From Eriocheir sinensis (taxonomy: Eukaryota > Arthropoda > Malacostraca > Decapoda > Varunidae): a DNA stretch of 64,000 nucleotides. The notes below the pieces were generated by a model. The model was not told where the DNA came from. It saw only the letters and a list, made by a program, of their open reading frames with translations, and searched no databases. Position numbers and translations under genes: made by a program. Of this stretch, positions 43,819 to 60,604 are shown one piece after another. Every line of letters starts with the position of its first letter. Position 1 is the stretch's first letter. Location of the stretch: NCBI RefSeq assembly GCF_024679095.1, contig NC_066509.1, positions 19,089,825 through 19,153,824 on the forward strand. Direction: 5' to 3'.

Positions 43819-46800
43819 CATTATTTAATGTTTTTTTTGTATATATATTTTATCCAAATTTACGTTATTTTATGTGTATTTGTTTATATATTTTCTTTCA
43901 AATTTACATTATTTTATGTGAATTTTTTATATGTTTTTCAATACAAATTTGCCTAATTTTATGTGTATTTTGCATATATATTTTCAAACAAATTTAAATT
44001 ATTTTTGTGTATTTTTGTATATATTTTTATACAAATTTTACTTATTTTATTTGTTTTTTGTATATATATTTTCCTACAAATATACATTATTTTATTGGAA
44101 TTTTGTATCAAAATAAATAAACAAAATTCTGATAAAAGAACGTATATTTATAGGAAAATAAATATACAAAACACACATAAAGTAACGAGAATTTATATAA
44201 AAATATATACAAAAATACACAAAAATAATTTCAATTTATATGAAAATAGATATACAAAATATTAGTTAAATAATAAAATAACCTAAATACAAATACAAAT
44301 ATACACATAAAATAACTTAAAATTGAATGAAATAAATATACAAAATAAACATAAAATAAGGTAAATTTGTAATGAAATTTATGTAAAAATACACATAAAA
44401 TAATATAAATTTGTTAAATCGTATCAAAATAAATAAACAGAATATCAATAAAATAATGTAAATTTGTATGAAAATAAAGATGCAAAATACCCATATAATA
44501 ACGCATATTTGTGTAAAAATATATATACTAAAATACATATAAATAATTAAATTTGTATTAAAACAAATATACAAAATGCACATACAATAAAGTAAATTTG
44601 TATTGAAATAGATATGCAAAATACACATCAATAATTTAAATTTGAATATAAATATATATTCATTCAAAATTACATTATTTTATCGGTATTTTGTTCATTA
44701 TTTTTATTCAAATTTAGATTATTTCACGTGTATTTTCTATACATATATTTATTCGCATTTACATTATTTAATGTGTGTTTTGTATATATTTTTTTTATAC
44801 AATTTTGCTTAATTTTATGTGCATTTGTTTTTTTTTATATAAATTAACATTATTTTAAGTGTATTTTGTACTTATTTTACAACAAATTTGACTTATTTAT
44901 GTATATTTTGTCTATTTATTTTCATACAAATTTAAATTATTTTATGTGCATTTTTGTACATATATTTTTATAGAACTTTGCGTCAAAATAAATAAAAAAA
45001 ATATCAATAAAAGAATGTGTATTTGTATGAAAATATAAATATAAAACTATATACAAAAATACATAAAAATAATTTATATTTGTATGAAAATAAATATACA
45101 AAATACACATAAAATTAGGTAAATTTGTATTTAAATACATCTACAAAATACACATAAAATAATGTAAATTTGAATGAAAATACATAAACAAATACACTTA
45201 CAATAACGTAAATTTGTATAAAAAAATATATACAAAACACAAATAGAATAATGTAAGATCGTATCAAAATAAATACACAGAATATTAATAAAATAATGTA
45301 AATTTGTATGAAAATATAGAAGCAAAATACCAATAAAATAACACATTTTTTTATAAAAATATATATACCAAAATACACATAAAAAAATTAAATTTGTAAT
45401 AAAATAAATATACAAAATACACAAATTTAATTATTTTATGAGTATTTTGCATCTTTATTTTCATACAAATTTACATTATTTTATTGATATTCTGTGTATT
45501 TATTTTAATTCGATTTTACATTATTCTATGTGTATTTTGTATATATATTTTATACAAACATACGTTATTTTATGTGTATTTGTTTTCATTTCATACAAAT
45601 TTTCATTATTTTATGTGTATTTTGTACATGTATTTTAATGTGTTTTTTGTATATTTATTTTCCTACAAATATACGTTCTTTTATCGGAATTTTCTTTATT
45701 TATTTTGATACGAATTTACATTATTTGAGGTATATTTGGTATATATATTTTTATACTGATTTACATCATTTTATATGTATTTTGTATGTATATTTTCATA
45801 GAAATTTACTCTATTTTATGAGTATTCGTATATATATTTTGATACAAATTTACTTTATTGATGTGTATTTTGCATATCTATTTCAATACAAATTTACTTT
45901 ATTGTATATGCATTTTGTATATTTATTTTAATAAAAAAATAATTATTTTATATGTATTTTTGTATATATATTTTTATACAAATATCCGTTATTATATGAG
46001 TATTTTGAATCTTTATTCTCACACAAATTTACATTATTTTATTGATATTCTGTTTATTTATTTTGGTACGATTTTACTTTATTCTATGTGTAGTTTGTAT
46101 ATATATTTTTATACATATTTAAATTATTTAATGTATATTTTGTATCTATATTTTTTTCCAAATTTACGTTATTTTATGTGTATTTGTTTATATATTTTCA
46201 TACAAATTTATATTATTTCATGTGGGTTTTGTATATGTATTTCAATACAAATATGCCTAATTTTATGTGTATTTTCTATATCTATTTTCAAAAAAATCTA
46301 AAATATTTTTGTGTATATTTGTATATATTTTTTATACAAATTTTAGTTATTTCATTTGTATTTTGTATATATATTTTCTTACAGATATACATTCTTTTAT
46401 TGGAATTTTGTTTATTTATTTTGATACGAATTTACATTATTTTATGTGTATTTTGTATATATATTTTTCTACGTATTTACATTATTTTATGTGTATTTTG
46501 TAAATATATTCTCATAAAAATTTACCTTATTTTATTGTGTGTATTGTGTGTTACAAATTTTATACAAATTCGTGTTATTTTATGTGTATTTGTAAATATA
46601 TTTTCATACAAATTTACATTATTTTATGTGCATTTTTATATATATTTCATTAGAAATTTACCTTATTTTATGTTTTTTAATATTTATTTCATTCAATTTC
46701 AAATTATTGAATATGTATATTTGTATTTGTATTTAAGTTATTTTATGTGTATTTTCTATATATATTTACATCTAAAATTACATTATTTTATAGGTATTTT

Positions 46801-46870
46801 GTTAATTTAATTCGATACGATTTTAGATTATTTCATAGGTATTTTGTATACATTTTTTTATACGCATTTA

Positions 46871-46885
46871 CATTATTTAATGTGT
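46871..46885. other. pre-integration (empty) site for copy C
   Basis: This stretch joins, without interruption, the sequences that flank copy C at 36,361-36,368 and 38,768-38,785. TTA (46,877-46,879) is the triplet duplicated around copy C. Confidence 0.88.
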
Positions 46886-47670
46886 GTTTTGTATATTTAT
46901 TTTTATGCAAATTTAATTTAATTTATGTGCATTTTTGTACATATATTTTTTTTTTAAATTTGCGTTATTTTATGTGTTTTTATATGTTTTCTCATATAAA
47001 TTTACATTATTTTATTGGTATTTTGTTTATTTATTTTGATACGAATTATATGACTATTTTTATATTTTGTACATATTTTTTTATACGTATTTACATTATT
47101 TAATGTGTATTTTGTTTATATATTTTTATATAAAGTTTACGTAATTATATGTGTATTTGTAAAAAAATTTTGATACAAATTTACTTTATTTTATGTGTTT
47201 TGTACATATATTTCAATTCAAATTAAGCTTATTTTGTGTGTATTTTATATATCTATTTTCACACAAATTTAATTACTTCTGTGTATTTTTGTATATAGTT
47301 TTATATAAATTTACGTTATTTTATGAGCATTTTGTATATTTATATTTATACAAATACACATTCTTTTATTGCTATTTTTTTAATTTATATATATACGAAT
47401 TTAGATTAAATTATGTGTATATTGTATAAATTTTTTTATACGTATTTACTTAATTTTATGTATTATGTATATGTATTTTTATAGAAATCTACGTTATTTT
47501 ATGTGTATTCGTATATATATTTTGAAACAAATTTACATTATTTTATATGTATTTTGCATATCTATTTCAATACAAATTTACCTTATTGTATGTGCTTTTT
47601 GTATATTTATTTTAATACAAATTCAAATATTTTATGTGTATTTTGGTATTTATAGCTTTATAAAAATACG

Positions 47671-48385
47671 TCATTTTATAGGTATTTTGCATCTTAATTT
47701 TCATACAAATTTACATTATTTTATTAATATTCTGTGTAAATATTTGGATACGATTTTACATTATTCTATTTGTGTTTTGTATATATTTTTTATACATATT
47801 TACATTATTTAATGAGTATATGTATTTTTTTTTATATATGAGTAATTTTAAGGGTATTTTACATCTTTGTTTTCATTTTTACATTACTTTATTGATATTC
47901 TGTACATTTATTTTAATACAATTTTACATTATTCTAGGTGTATTTTGTATATATTCTCCTTACATATTTACATTATTTTTTGTATTTTGTATATATATTT
48001 TCTACGTATATACATTATTTTATGTGTATAAACAAATGTATACAAAATACACATAAAATGTAAATTGCATCAAAAATAAATAAGCAAAATACCAATAAAA
48101 GAATGTGTATTTGTATAAATATAAATATACAAAACACACATAAAATAACGTAAATTTGTATAAAACTATATACAAAAATACACAGAAGTAATTAAATTTG
48201 TATGAAAATATATATACAAAATAAAAATAAAATAAGCTAAATTTGAATTGAAATGTATATACAAAATACATAAAATAATGTAAATTTGTATCAAAATATT
48301 TACACAAATACACATTTAATAACGTTAATTTGTTTAAAAATATATAAACAAAATACACATTAAATAATGTAAACACGTATAAAAA
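47671..48385 (+). repeat. 8-kb super-repeat, copy 3 (partial)
   Basis: About 700 bp repeat the start of copies 1 and 2 (GCATCTTAATTTTCATAC at 47,689) through the strand switch near 48,025. The match breaks off after AAACACGTATAAAAAACATG near 48,385, shortly before an (AAT)n tract. Confidence 0.8.
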
Positions 48386-48445
48386 ACATGTACAAAATAC
48401 ATATATAATTATGTAATTCGTATCAAAATAAATAAACAAAATAGC

Positions 48446-48450
48446 AATAA

Positions 48451-48488
<38 letters not shown>
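48446..48488. repeat. (AAT)n microsatellite
   Basis: Short AAT tract followed by a non-satellite phrase (GGTTTATTCATTTGTAGGAA) near the breakpoint of super-repeat copy 3. Confidence 0.9.
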
Positions 48489-48490
<2 letters not shown>

Positions 48491-50133
48491 GGTTTATTCA
48501 TTTGTAGGAAGCCATTAAATAATGTAAACTCGCGTCAAAATAAATAAACAAAATATCAATAAAAGAATGTGTATTTGTATGAAAATAGATATAGAAAATA
48601 CACATAAAATAACCTAAATTTGTATAAAACTATAAACAAAAAAACACAAAAATAATTTAAATTTGTATGAAAATAAATATATAAAATACACATAAATTAG
48701 GTAAATTTGTATTGAAATACATATACAAAATACACTTAAAATAATGTAAATTTGAATGAAATTATATAAACAAATACATTTAAAATAACGTAAATTTGAA
48801 TAAAATATATATAAAAAATACACATTAAATAATGAAAATATGTATAAAAAATATATACAAAACACAAATAGTATAATATAAAATCGTATCAAAATATATA
48901 CACAGAATATTAATAAAATAATATAAATTTGTATGAAAACTAAGATGCAAAATACCTATAAAATAACGTAAATTTGTATAAAATTATATACAAAAATACA
49001 CATAAATTATTTAAATTTGAATGAAAATAGATATACAAAATACACACAAAATAAGCTAAATATGAATTGAAAAATATATACAAAATACATAAAATAAAGT
49101 AAATTTGTTTCAAAATATTTTTAACAAATACACATATAATAACGTAAATTTGTATAAAAATATATAAACAAAATACACATTAAGTAATGTAAATACCTAT
49201 AAAAAAAATATGTACAAAATACACAAATAATCATGTCATTCGTATCAAAATAAATAAACAAAAAACTAATTAAATAATGTAAATTTGTATGAGAAAACAT
49301 ATACAAAATACACATAAAATAACGCAAATTTCTATAAAAATATATGTCCAAAAATGGACATAAAATTAATTTGCATAAAAAAATATATACAAAACACACA
49401 TTAGATAATGTAAATGAGTATAAAAATATGTATACAATATACCTATGAAATAATCTAAATTCGTATCGAGTTAAATTAAGAAAATAACAATAAAATAATG
49501 TAATTTTGGATGAAAATATATATAGAAAACACACTTAAAATAACCTAAATACAAATACAAATTTACTCATTAAATAATTTAAAACTGAATGAAATAAATA
49601 TACAAAATAAACATAAAATAAGGTAAATTTGTAATAAAATATATGTAAAAATACACATAAAATAATATAAATTTGTATGAATATATATATACAAATACAC
49701 ATAAAATAACATGAATTTGTATAAAATTTCTTTTAAAATATATACGAATATACACAATAAAATAACTTAAATTTTTATGAAATTGTATTTATAAAATACA
49801 CATAAAATAATTTAAATACGTAGAAAAATATATATACAAAATACACATAAAATAATGTAAACTCGTAACAAAATAAATACACAAAATTCCAATAAAAGAA
49901 TGTATATTTGGAGGAAAATATATATACAAAAAACAAATAAAATAACTACAATTTGTATAAAAATATAAATAAAAATACACAAAAATAATTTAAATTTGTT
50001 TGAAAATAGATATGCAAAATACACATAAAGTTAGGCATATTTGTATTGAAATACATATACAAAACTCACATAAAAAAATGTAAATTTGTATGAAAATATA
50101 TAAACAAATACACAAAATAACTTAAATTTGGAT

Positions 50134-50329
<196 letters not shown>

Positions 50330-50399
50330 AAATTTATAATATATATATATTTTAATACAAATTTAATTACCTCTATGTATTTTTGTATATAGTTTTATA

Positions 50400-51110
50400 T
50401 AAATTTACGTTATTTTATGAGATATTTTGTATATTTATATTTATACAAACACACATTCTTTTATTAGTATTTTGTCTATTTATTTTGATACGAATTACAT
50501 GATTGTTTGTGTATTTTGTACATTTTTTTTATACGTATTTACATTATTTAATGTGTATTTTGTTTATATATTTTTATACAAATTTACGTTATTATATGTG
50601 TATTTTTATAAGTATTTTGATACAAATTTACATTATTTTATGTATTTTGTATATATATATTTCAATTCAAATTTAGCTTATTTTATGTGTATTTTGTAAA
50701 TCTATTTTAATACAAATTTAATTACTTTTATGTATTTTTGTATATAGTTTTATATAAATTTACGTTATTTTATGTGTATTTTGTATATTTATATTTATAC
50801 AAACACACATTCTTTTATTAGTATTTTGTTTATTTATTTTGATACGAGTTTACATTATTTTATGTGTATTTTGTATACTTTTTTTTATACGTACTTTCTT
50901 AATTATATGTGTATTTTGTATATATATTTTTATAGAAATCTACGTTATTTTAGGTGTATTCCTTTATATATTTTGAAACAAATTTACATTGTTTTATATG
51001 TATTTTGCGTATCTATTTCAATACAAATTTACCTTATTGTATGTGCATTTTGTATACTTATTTTAATACAAAATCAGATATTTTATGTGTTTTCGTATAT
51101 ATATTTTTAT
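50400..51110 (+). repeat. local satellite duplication, about 354-bp period
   Basis: The phrase ACACATTCTTTTATTAGTAT with its TTTATACAAAC lead-in occurs at 50,451 and 50,805, with matching neighbours, about eight monomers apart. Confidence 0.6.
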
Positions 51111-53175
51111 AAAAAATTAGTTATTTTATGGGTATTTTGCATATTAATTTTCATACAAATTTACATTATTTTATTAGTTTTGTATCTATTTTTTTATACA
51201 TATTTACATTATTTAATGTTTATTTGTATATATATTTGATACAAATTTACGTTATTTTAAGTGTATATGTTTATATATTTTCATTCAAATTTACATTATT
51301 TTATGTGTATTTTGTATATGTATTTCAAAACAAAACTACCTAATTTTATGTGTTTTTTGTATATTTATTTTCATACAAGTTAAAATTATTTTTGTGTATT
51401 TTTGTATATAGTTTTATACAAATTTAGGTTATTTAATTTGTATTTTGTATATCTATTTTCATACAAATACACATTCTTTTCATGATATTTTGTTTATTTA
51501 TTTTGACGCGAGTTTACATTATTTAATGTGTATTTTGTATATATATTTTTATACGTATTTACATCATTTCATGTATAATTTGTATATATATTTCTATAGA
51601 AATCTACGTTATTTTATGTGTATTCGTATATATATTTTGAAACAAATTTACATTGTTTTATGTGTATTTTGCATATTTTTTCAATACAAATTTACCTTAT
51701 TGTATGTGCATTTTGTATATTAATTTTAATACAAATTTGATTATTCTATGTTTATTTTCGTATATGTATTTTTTTAAATATGCTTTATTTTATGGGTATT
51801 TTGCTTTTTTTTTTCATACAAATTTACATTATTTTATTGATATTCTGTGTATTAATTTTGATATGATTTTACATTACTCTATGTGTATTTTGTATATATA
51901 TTTTATATAAAATATACATTATTTTATGTGTATTTGTTTTCATTTCATACAAATTTACATTATTTTATGTGTTTTGTGTACATGTATTGAAATACATATT
52001 AAACTAGTTATATGTGTATTTTTATATCTATTTTTTATGTATATTTTCATAGAAATTTACTCTTTTATGAGTATACGTATATATATTTTCATACAAATTT
52101 ACATTATTGATGTGTATTTTGCATATCTATTTCAATACAAATTTACTTTATTGTACGTGCATTTTGTATATTTATTTTAATACAAATTTAATTATTTTAT
52201 ATGTATTTTTGTATATATATTTTTATGCAAATATGCGTTATTATATGGATATTTTGCATTTTTATTTTCATACAAATTTACATTATTTTATTGATATTCT
52301 GTTTATTTATTTTGATACGTTATTTTATTGTGTGTATTCGTATATATTTTGATACAAATTTTATACAAATTCTTGTTATTTAATGTGTATTTGTATATAT
52401 GTATTTTCATACAAATTTATATTATTTATATTATTTAATGTGAGTTTTGTATATATATTTTTATGCAAATTTACTTTATTTTATGTGCATCTTTGTACCA
52501 TGTGCATGTAAATATGCAAAAAAAAATACATACAAAATACACATAGAATAATGTAAAATCGTATCAAAATAAATACACAGAATATCAATAAAATAAAGTA
52601 AATTTGTATGAAAATAAAGAAGCAAAATACCCATAAAAAAGCATGTTTTTATAAAAATATGTTAAAAAAACACACATCAAATAATTAAATTTGTATTAAA
52701 ATAAATATACAAAATGCACCTACAATATGGTAAATTTATATTGAAATAGATATGCAAAACACACATAAAACAATGTAAATTTATTTCAAAATATATATAC
52801 GAATACACATAAAAAAAAGTAAATTTCTATAAAAATATATATAAAAAATACATACAAAAATACACAAAAATAATTTAAATTTGTATGAAAATAAACATAC
52901 AAAATACACATAAAATTAGGTAAATTTGTATTGAAATTCATATACAAAATACACATAAAATAATGAAAATTTGAATAAAAATACATAATTTTTTTTTTAA
53001 ATAACGTAAATTTATATAAAATATATATACAAAATACACATTAAATAATGCAAATAAGTATGAAAAAAATATATACAAAACACAAGTAGAATAGTGTAAA
53101 ATCGTATCAAAATAAATACACAGAATATTAGTAAAATAATGTAAATTTGTATGAAAATATAGATGCAAAATACCC

Positions 53176-53386
<211 letters not shown>

Positions 53387-56300
53387 CCAAAATACACATA
53401 AAATATTTAAATTTGTATTAAAATAAATATACAAAATGCACATTCATTAAGGTAAATTTGTATTGAAATACATATGCAAAATACATATAAACCAATTTAA
53501 ATTTGTTTCAAAATATATATACGAATACACAAAGTGACGTAGATTTCTATGAAAATATAAATACAAAATACACATAAAATGAAGTAAATAAGTATAAAAA
53601 AATGTATACAAAATCCACATAATAATTTGTATGAAAATATATATACAAATACACATAAAATAATATGAATTTGTATAAAATTTGTTTCAAAATATATACG
53701 AATACACACAATAAAATAACGTAAATTTTTATGAAATTGTATTTATAAAATACACATAAAATAATTTAAATACATAGAAAAATATATATACAAAATACAC
53801 ATAAAATAATGTAAATTCGTATCAAAATAAATAAACAAAATTCCAATAAAAGAATGTATATTTGTAGGAAAATATATATACAAAATACAAATAAAATAAG
53901 TAGAATTTGTATAAAAATATATACAAAAATACATAAAAATAATTTAAATTTGTTTCAAAATATATATGCAAAATACACATAATAAAGGCAAATTTGTATT
54001 GAAATACATAAAAAAATTCGCATAAAATAATGCAAATTTGTATGAAAATATATAAACAAATACACAAAATAACGTAAATTTGGATCAAATATATATACAA
54101 AATAAACATTAAATAATGTAAATATGTATAAAAAATATATATATACAAAATACACATAGAATAATGTTAAATCGTATCAAAATAAATAAACAGAATATCA
54201 ATAAAATAATGTAAATTTGTATGAAAATAAAGATGCAAAATACCCATATTGTAACGCATATTTGCATAAAAATATATATACAAAAATACATATAAAATAA
54301 TTTAATTTGTATTAAAATAAATATACAAAATGCACATACAATAAAGTAAGTTTGTATTGAAATAGATATGCAAAATACACATAAATAATGTAAATTTGTA
54401 TCAAAATATATATACGAATACACATAAAATAGAGTAGATTTCTATGAAAATATAAATACACAATACATATAAAATGATGTAAATAAGTATAAAAATATAT
54501 ATATCAAATACACCTAAATAATGTAAATTCGTATCAAAATAAATAAACAAAATTCCAATAAAAAACGTATATTTGTAGGAAAATAAATATACAAAATACA
54601 CTTAAAATAACGAAAATTTGTATAAAAATATATACAAAAAAAAACACGAAAATAATATCAATTTGTATGAAAATTGATATACAAAATACACATATAATTA
54701 GTTAAATTTATATTTAAATACATGTACAAAATACACATAAAATAATGTAAATTTGTATGAAATGAAAACAAATACACATAAAATAAGGTACATTTGTATA
54801 AAATATATATAGTAATACACATAGAATAATGTAAAATCGTATCAAAATAAGTACACAAAATATCAATAAAATAATTTAAATTTGTATGAAAATAAAGATG
54901 CAAACTACCGATAAAATAAAGCATATTTAAAAAAAATATATACAAAAATACACATAGAATAATTAAATTTGTATTAAAATATATATACAAAATGTACATA
55001 CTATAAGGTAAATTTGTATTGAAAAAAAATGCAAAATACACATAAAACAGTGTAAATTTGTTTCAAAATATATAAACGAATACACATAAAATAACGTAGA
55101 TATCTATAGGAATATATATACAAAATACACATGAAATGATGTAAATACGTATAAAAATATATATACAAAATACACATTAAATAATGAAACTAGCGTCAAA
55201 ATAAATAAACAAAATATCAATAAAAGAATGTGTATTTGTATGAAAATAAATATATAAAATAAACATAAAATAACCTAAATTTGTATAAAACTATATACAA
55301 AAATACATAAAAATAATTTGTATGAAAATAAATATACAAAATACACATAAAATTAGGTAAATTTGTATTTAAATACATATACAAAATACACATAAAATAA
55401 AGTAAATTTGAATGAAAATACATGAACAAATACACTTAAAATAACGTAAATTTGTATAAAAAAATATATACAAAACACAAATAGAATAATGTAAAATCGT
55501 ATTAAAATAAATACACAGAATATTAATAAAATAATGTAAATTTGTATGAAAATAAAGAGGCAAAATACCCATAAAATAACGCATTTTTTTTACTTATAAA
55601 AATATATATACCAAAATACACATAAAAAAATTAATTTGTATTAAAATAAATATATAAAAAACACATACAATAAGGTAAATTTGTATTGAAATAGATATGC
55701 AAAAAACATATAAAACAGTGTAAATTTCTTTAAAAATATATAACGTAGATATCTATAAAAATATATATACAAAATACACATAAAATGACGTAAATACGTA
55801 TAAAAAAATGAATACAAAATACACATAAAATAATGTAAATTCGTATCAAAATAAATAAACAAAATACCAATAAAAGAATGTGTATTTGTATAAATATAAA
55901 TATACATAATACACATAAAAAGTATTATATAAATTTACGTTATTTTATGCGTATTTTTTATATTTATATTTATACAAATACACATTCTTTTATTGGTATT
56001 TTGTTTATTTATTTTGATACGAATTTACATTATTTTATGTGTATTCGTATACATATTTTTAAAAAAATTTGCATAGTTTTATATGTATTTATATATCTAT
56101 TTCAAATTTAAATTAGTGTAGTGTATTTTGTATAATTATTATTATTTTTTTAAAAATTTTGTATTTATGTGTATATTTTATATATATTTTATTTTATAGG
56201 TATTTTTTATTTTTATTTATTTTATTTTATTAATTTATATTATTTATTAATATATATATTTATTTTGATTTTATTCTATTTGTGTTTTCTATATATTTTT

Positions 56301-59300
56301 TTATATTTTGACATTATTATTTTGTTTGTGTTTTGTATATATATTTATACAAATTACGTTATTTTAAGTGTATTTACATTATTTTATGTGTATTTTGTAT
56401 ATATATTTTCATAAAAAATTACGTTATTTTATTGTGTGTATTCGTATATATTTTCATAAAAATTTTATACAAATTCATGTTATTTTATGTGTATTTATAT
56501 ATATATATTTTCATACAAATTTATATTATTTTATGTGTATTTTTACATATATTTCATTACAAATTTACCTTATTTTATGTTTATTTTTTATATTTATTTA
56601 ATTTAATTTTAAATTATTTTATGTGTATATTTGTATTTGTATTTAGGTTATTTTATATGTATTTTCTATATATATTTTCATCCAAAATTACATTATTTTA
56701 TTGGTATTTTCTTAATTTAATTCGATACGAATTTAGATTATTTCATAGGTACTTTGTATACATATTTTTTTACTCATTTACATTATCTATTGTGTGTTTT
56801 GTATATATATTTTTATGCAAATTTACTTTATTTTATGTGCATTTTTGTACATATATTTTTATAGAAATTTGCTTTATTTTATGTGTATTTTGTATATGTT
56901 TTCTCACACAAATTTACATTATTTTATTGGTATTTTGTTTATTTATTTTGATACGAATTACATGATTATATGTGTATTTTGTACATATTTTTTTATACGT
57001 ATTTACATTATTTAATGTGTATTTTGTTCATATATTTAAAAAAAAAATTACGTTATTATATGTGTATTTGTATAAATATTTTGATACAAATTTACATTAT
57101 TTTATGTATATTGTATATATATTTCAATTCAAATTTAGCTTACATTTTTTTAAAAATATATATACAAAATACACACGGAATAATGTAAAGTTGTATCAAA
57201 ATAAATACACAGAATGTCAATAAAATAATGTAAATTTGTATGAAAATAAAGATGCAATATACCCATAAAATAAAGCATATTTTTTTATAAATATACATAT
57301 ACAAAATACACAAAATAAAAAAATTTTATTAAAATTAATATACAAAATGAGCAAACAATATGGTAAATTTGTATTGAAATAGATATGCAAAACACACATA
57401 AAACAAGGTAAATTTATTTCAAAATATATATACGAATACACATAAAAAAACGTAATTTTCTATAAAAAATATATATAAAAAATACATACAAAAATACACA
57501 AAAATAATTTAAATTTGTATGAAAATAAATATACAAAATACACATAAAATTAGGTAAATTTGTATTGAAATACATATACAAAATACACATCAAATAATGT
57601 AAATTTGAATGAAAATATATAAAAAAATACACTTTAAATAACGTAAATTTGTATAAAATATATATACAAAATACACATTAAATAATGCAAATATGAATGA
57701 AAACATATATACAAAACACAAATAGAATAGGTAAAATCGTATCAAAATAAATACACAGAATATTAATAAAATAATGTAAAATTGTATGAAAATAAAGATG
57801 CAAAATACCCATAAAATAACGCATTTTTTTGAAAATATATATGTACCAAAATACACATAAAATATTTAAATTTGTATTAAAATAAATATACAAAATGCAC
57901 TTTCATTAAGGTAAATTTGTGTTGAAATAGATATGCAAAATACATATAAAACTATGTAAATTTGTTTAAAAATATATATACGAATACACAAAATAACGTA
58001 GATTTCTATAAAAATATATATACAAAATACACATAAAATTAAGTAAATACGTATAAAAAATATATACAAAATACACATCTAAATTTGTATGAAAATATTT
58101 ATACAAATACACATAAAATAACATGAATTTGTATAAAATTTGTATCAAAATATATACGAATACACACAAGAAAATAACGTAAATTTTTATGAAAATGTAT
58201 ATACAAAATACACATAAAATAATTTAAATACGTAGAGAAGTATATATACAAAACACACATAAAATAGTGTAAATTCGTATAAAAATAAATAGACAAAATT
58301 CCAATAAAAGAGTGTATATTTTTAGGAAAATATATATACTAAATACAAATAAAATAACTAAAATTTGTATAATAATATATACAAAAATACACAAAAATAA
58401 GTTAAATTAGTTTGAAAATAGATATGCAAAATATACATAAAATTAGGCAAATTTGTATTGAAATACATATACAAAATACACATAAAATAATGTAAATTTG
58501 TATGAAAATATATAAAGAAATATACATAAAATAACGTAAATTTGGTTTATATATATATACAAAATAAACATTAAATAATGTATATATGTATAAAAAAAAA
58601 TATATGTACAAAATACACATAGAATAATATTAACTCGTGTAAAAATAAATGAACAGAATATCAATAAAATAATGTAAATGTAATAAAAATAAATATACAA
58701 AAATACATATGAAATAATTAAATTTGTTTTAAAATAAAAATAGAAAATTCACATACAATAAAGTAAATTTATATTAAAATAGATATGCAAAATACACATA
58801 AATAATATAAATTTTTATCAAAAGATATATACGAATACACATAAAATAGTAAATTTCTATGAAAATATGCATACAAAATACATATATAATGATGTAAATA
58901 AGTATAAAAATATATATACCAAATACCCCTAAAATAATGTAAATTCGTATCAAAATAAATAAACAAAATTCCGATAAAAGAACGTATATTTTTTTGGGAA
59001 AATAATTATACGAAATACACATAAAATAGCAAAAATTTGTATAAAAATATATACACAGAAAAAAAAATTCAATTTCTATGAAAATAGATATACAAAATAC
59101 ACATATTATTAGTTAAATTTGTTTTTAAATACATGTACAAAATACACATAAAATAATGTAAATTTGTATGAAATGAAAACAATTACACATAAAATAACGT
59201 ACATTTGTTTAAAATATATATACAAAATACACATGGAATAATGTAAAATCGTATCAAAACAAATACAAAGATTATCAATAAAATGATGTAAATTTGTAAG

Positions 59301-59512
59301 AAAATAAAGATGCAAAAAACCCATAAAATAAAGCATATTTTTATAAAATTACATATACAAAAATACACATAGAATAATTAAATTTGCATTAAAATTAATA
59401 TACAAAATGCACATACAATAAGGAAAATTTGTATTGAAAAAATATGCAAAACACACATAAAACAGTGTAAATTTGTTTCAAAATATATATACAAACACAC
59501 AAAAAAAAACAG

Positions 59513-60335
<823 letters not shown>

Positions 60336-60604
60336 AACTAAATAATGTAAATATGTATAAAAATATATAGAAAACACAAATAGAATATTGTAAAATCGTA
60401 TCAAAATAAATACTCAGAATATTAATAAAATAATGTTAATTTGTATGAAAATAAAGAAGAAAAATACCCATAAAATAACTCATTTTCTTATAAAAATATA
60501 TATACCAAAATACACATAAAAAAATTAAATTTGTATTAAAATAATTATACAAAATACACATACACTAATTTAAATTTGTATTGAAATAGATATGCAAAAT
60601 ACAT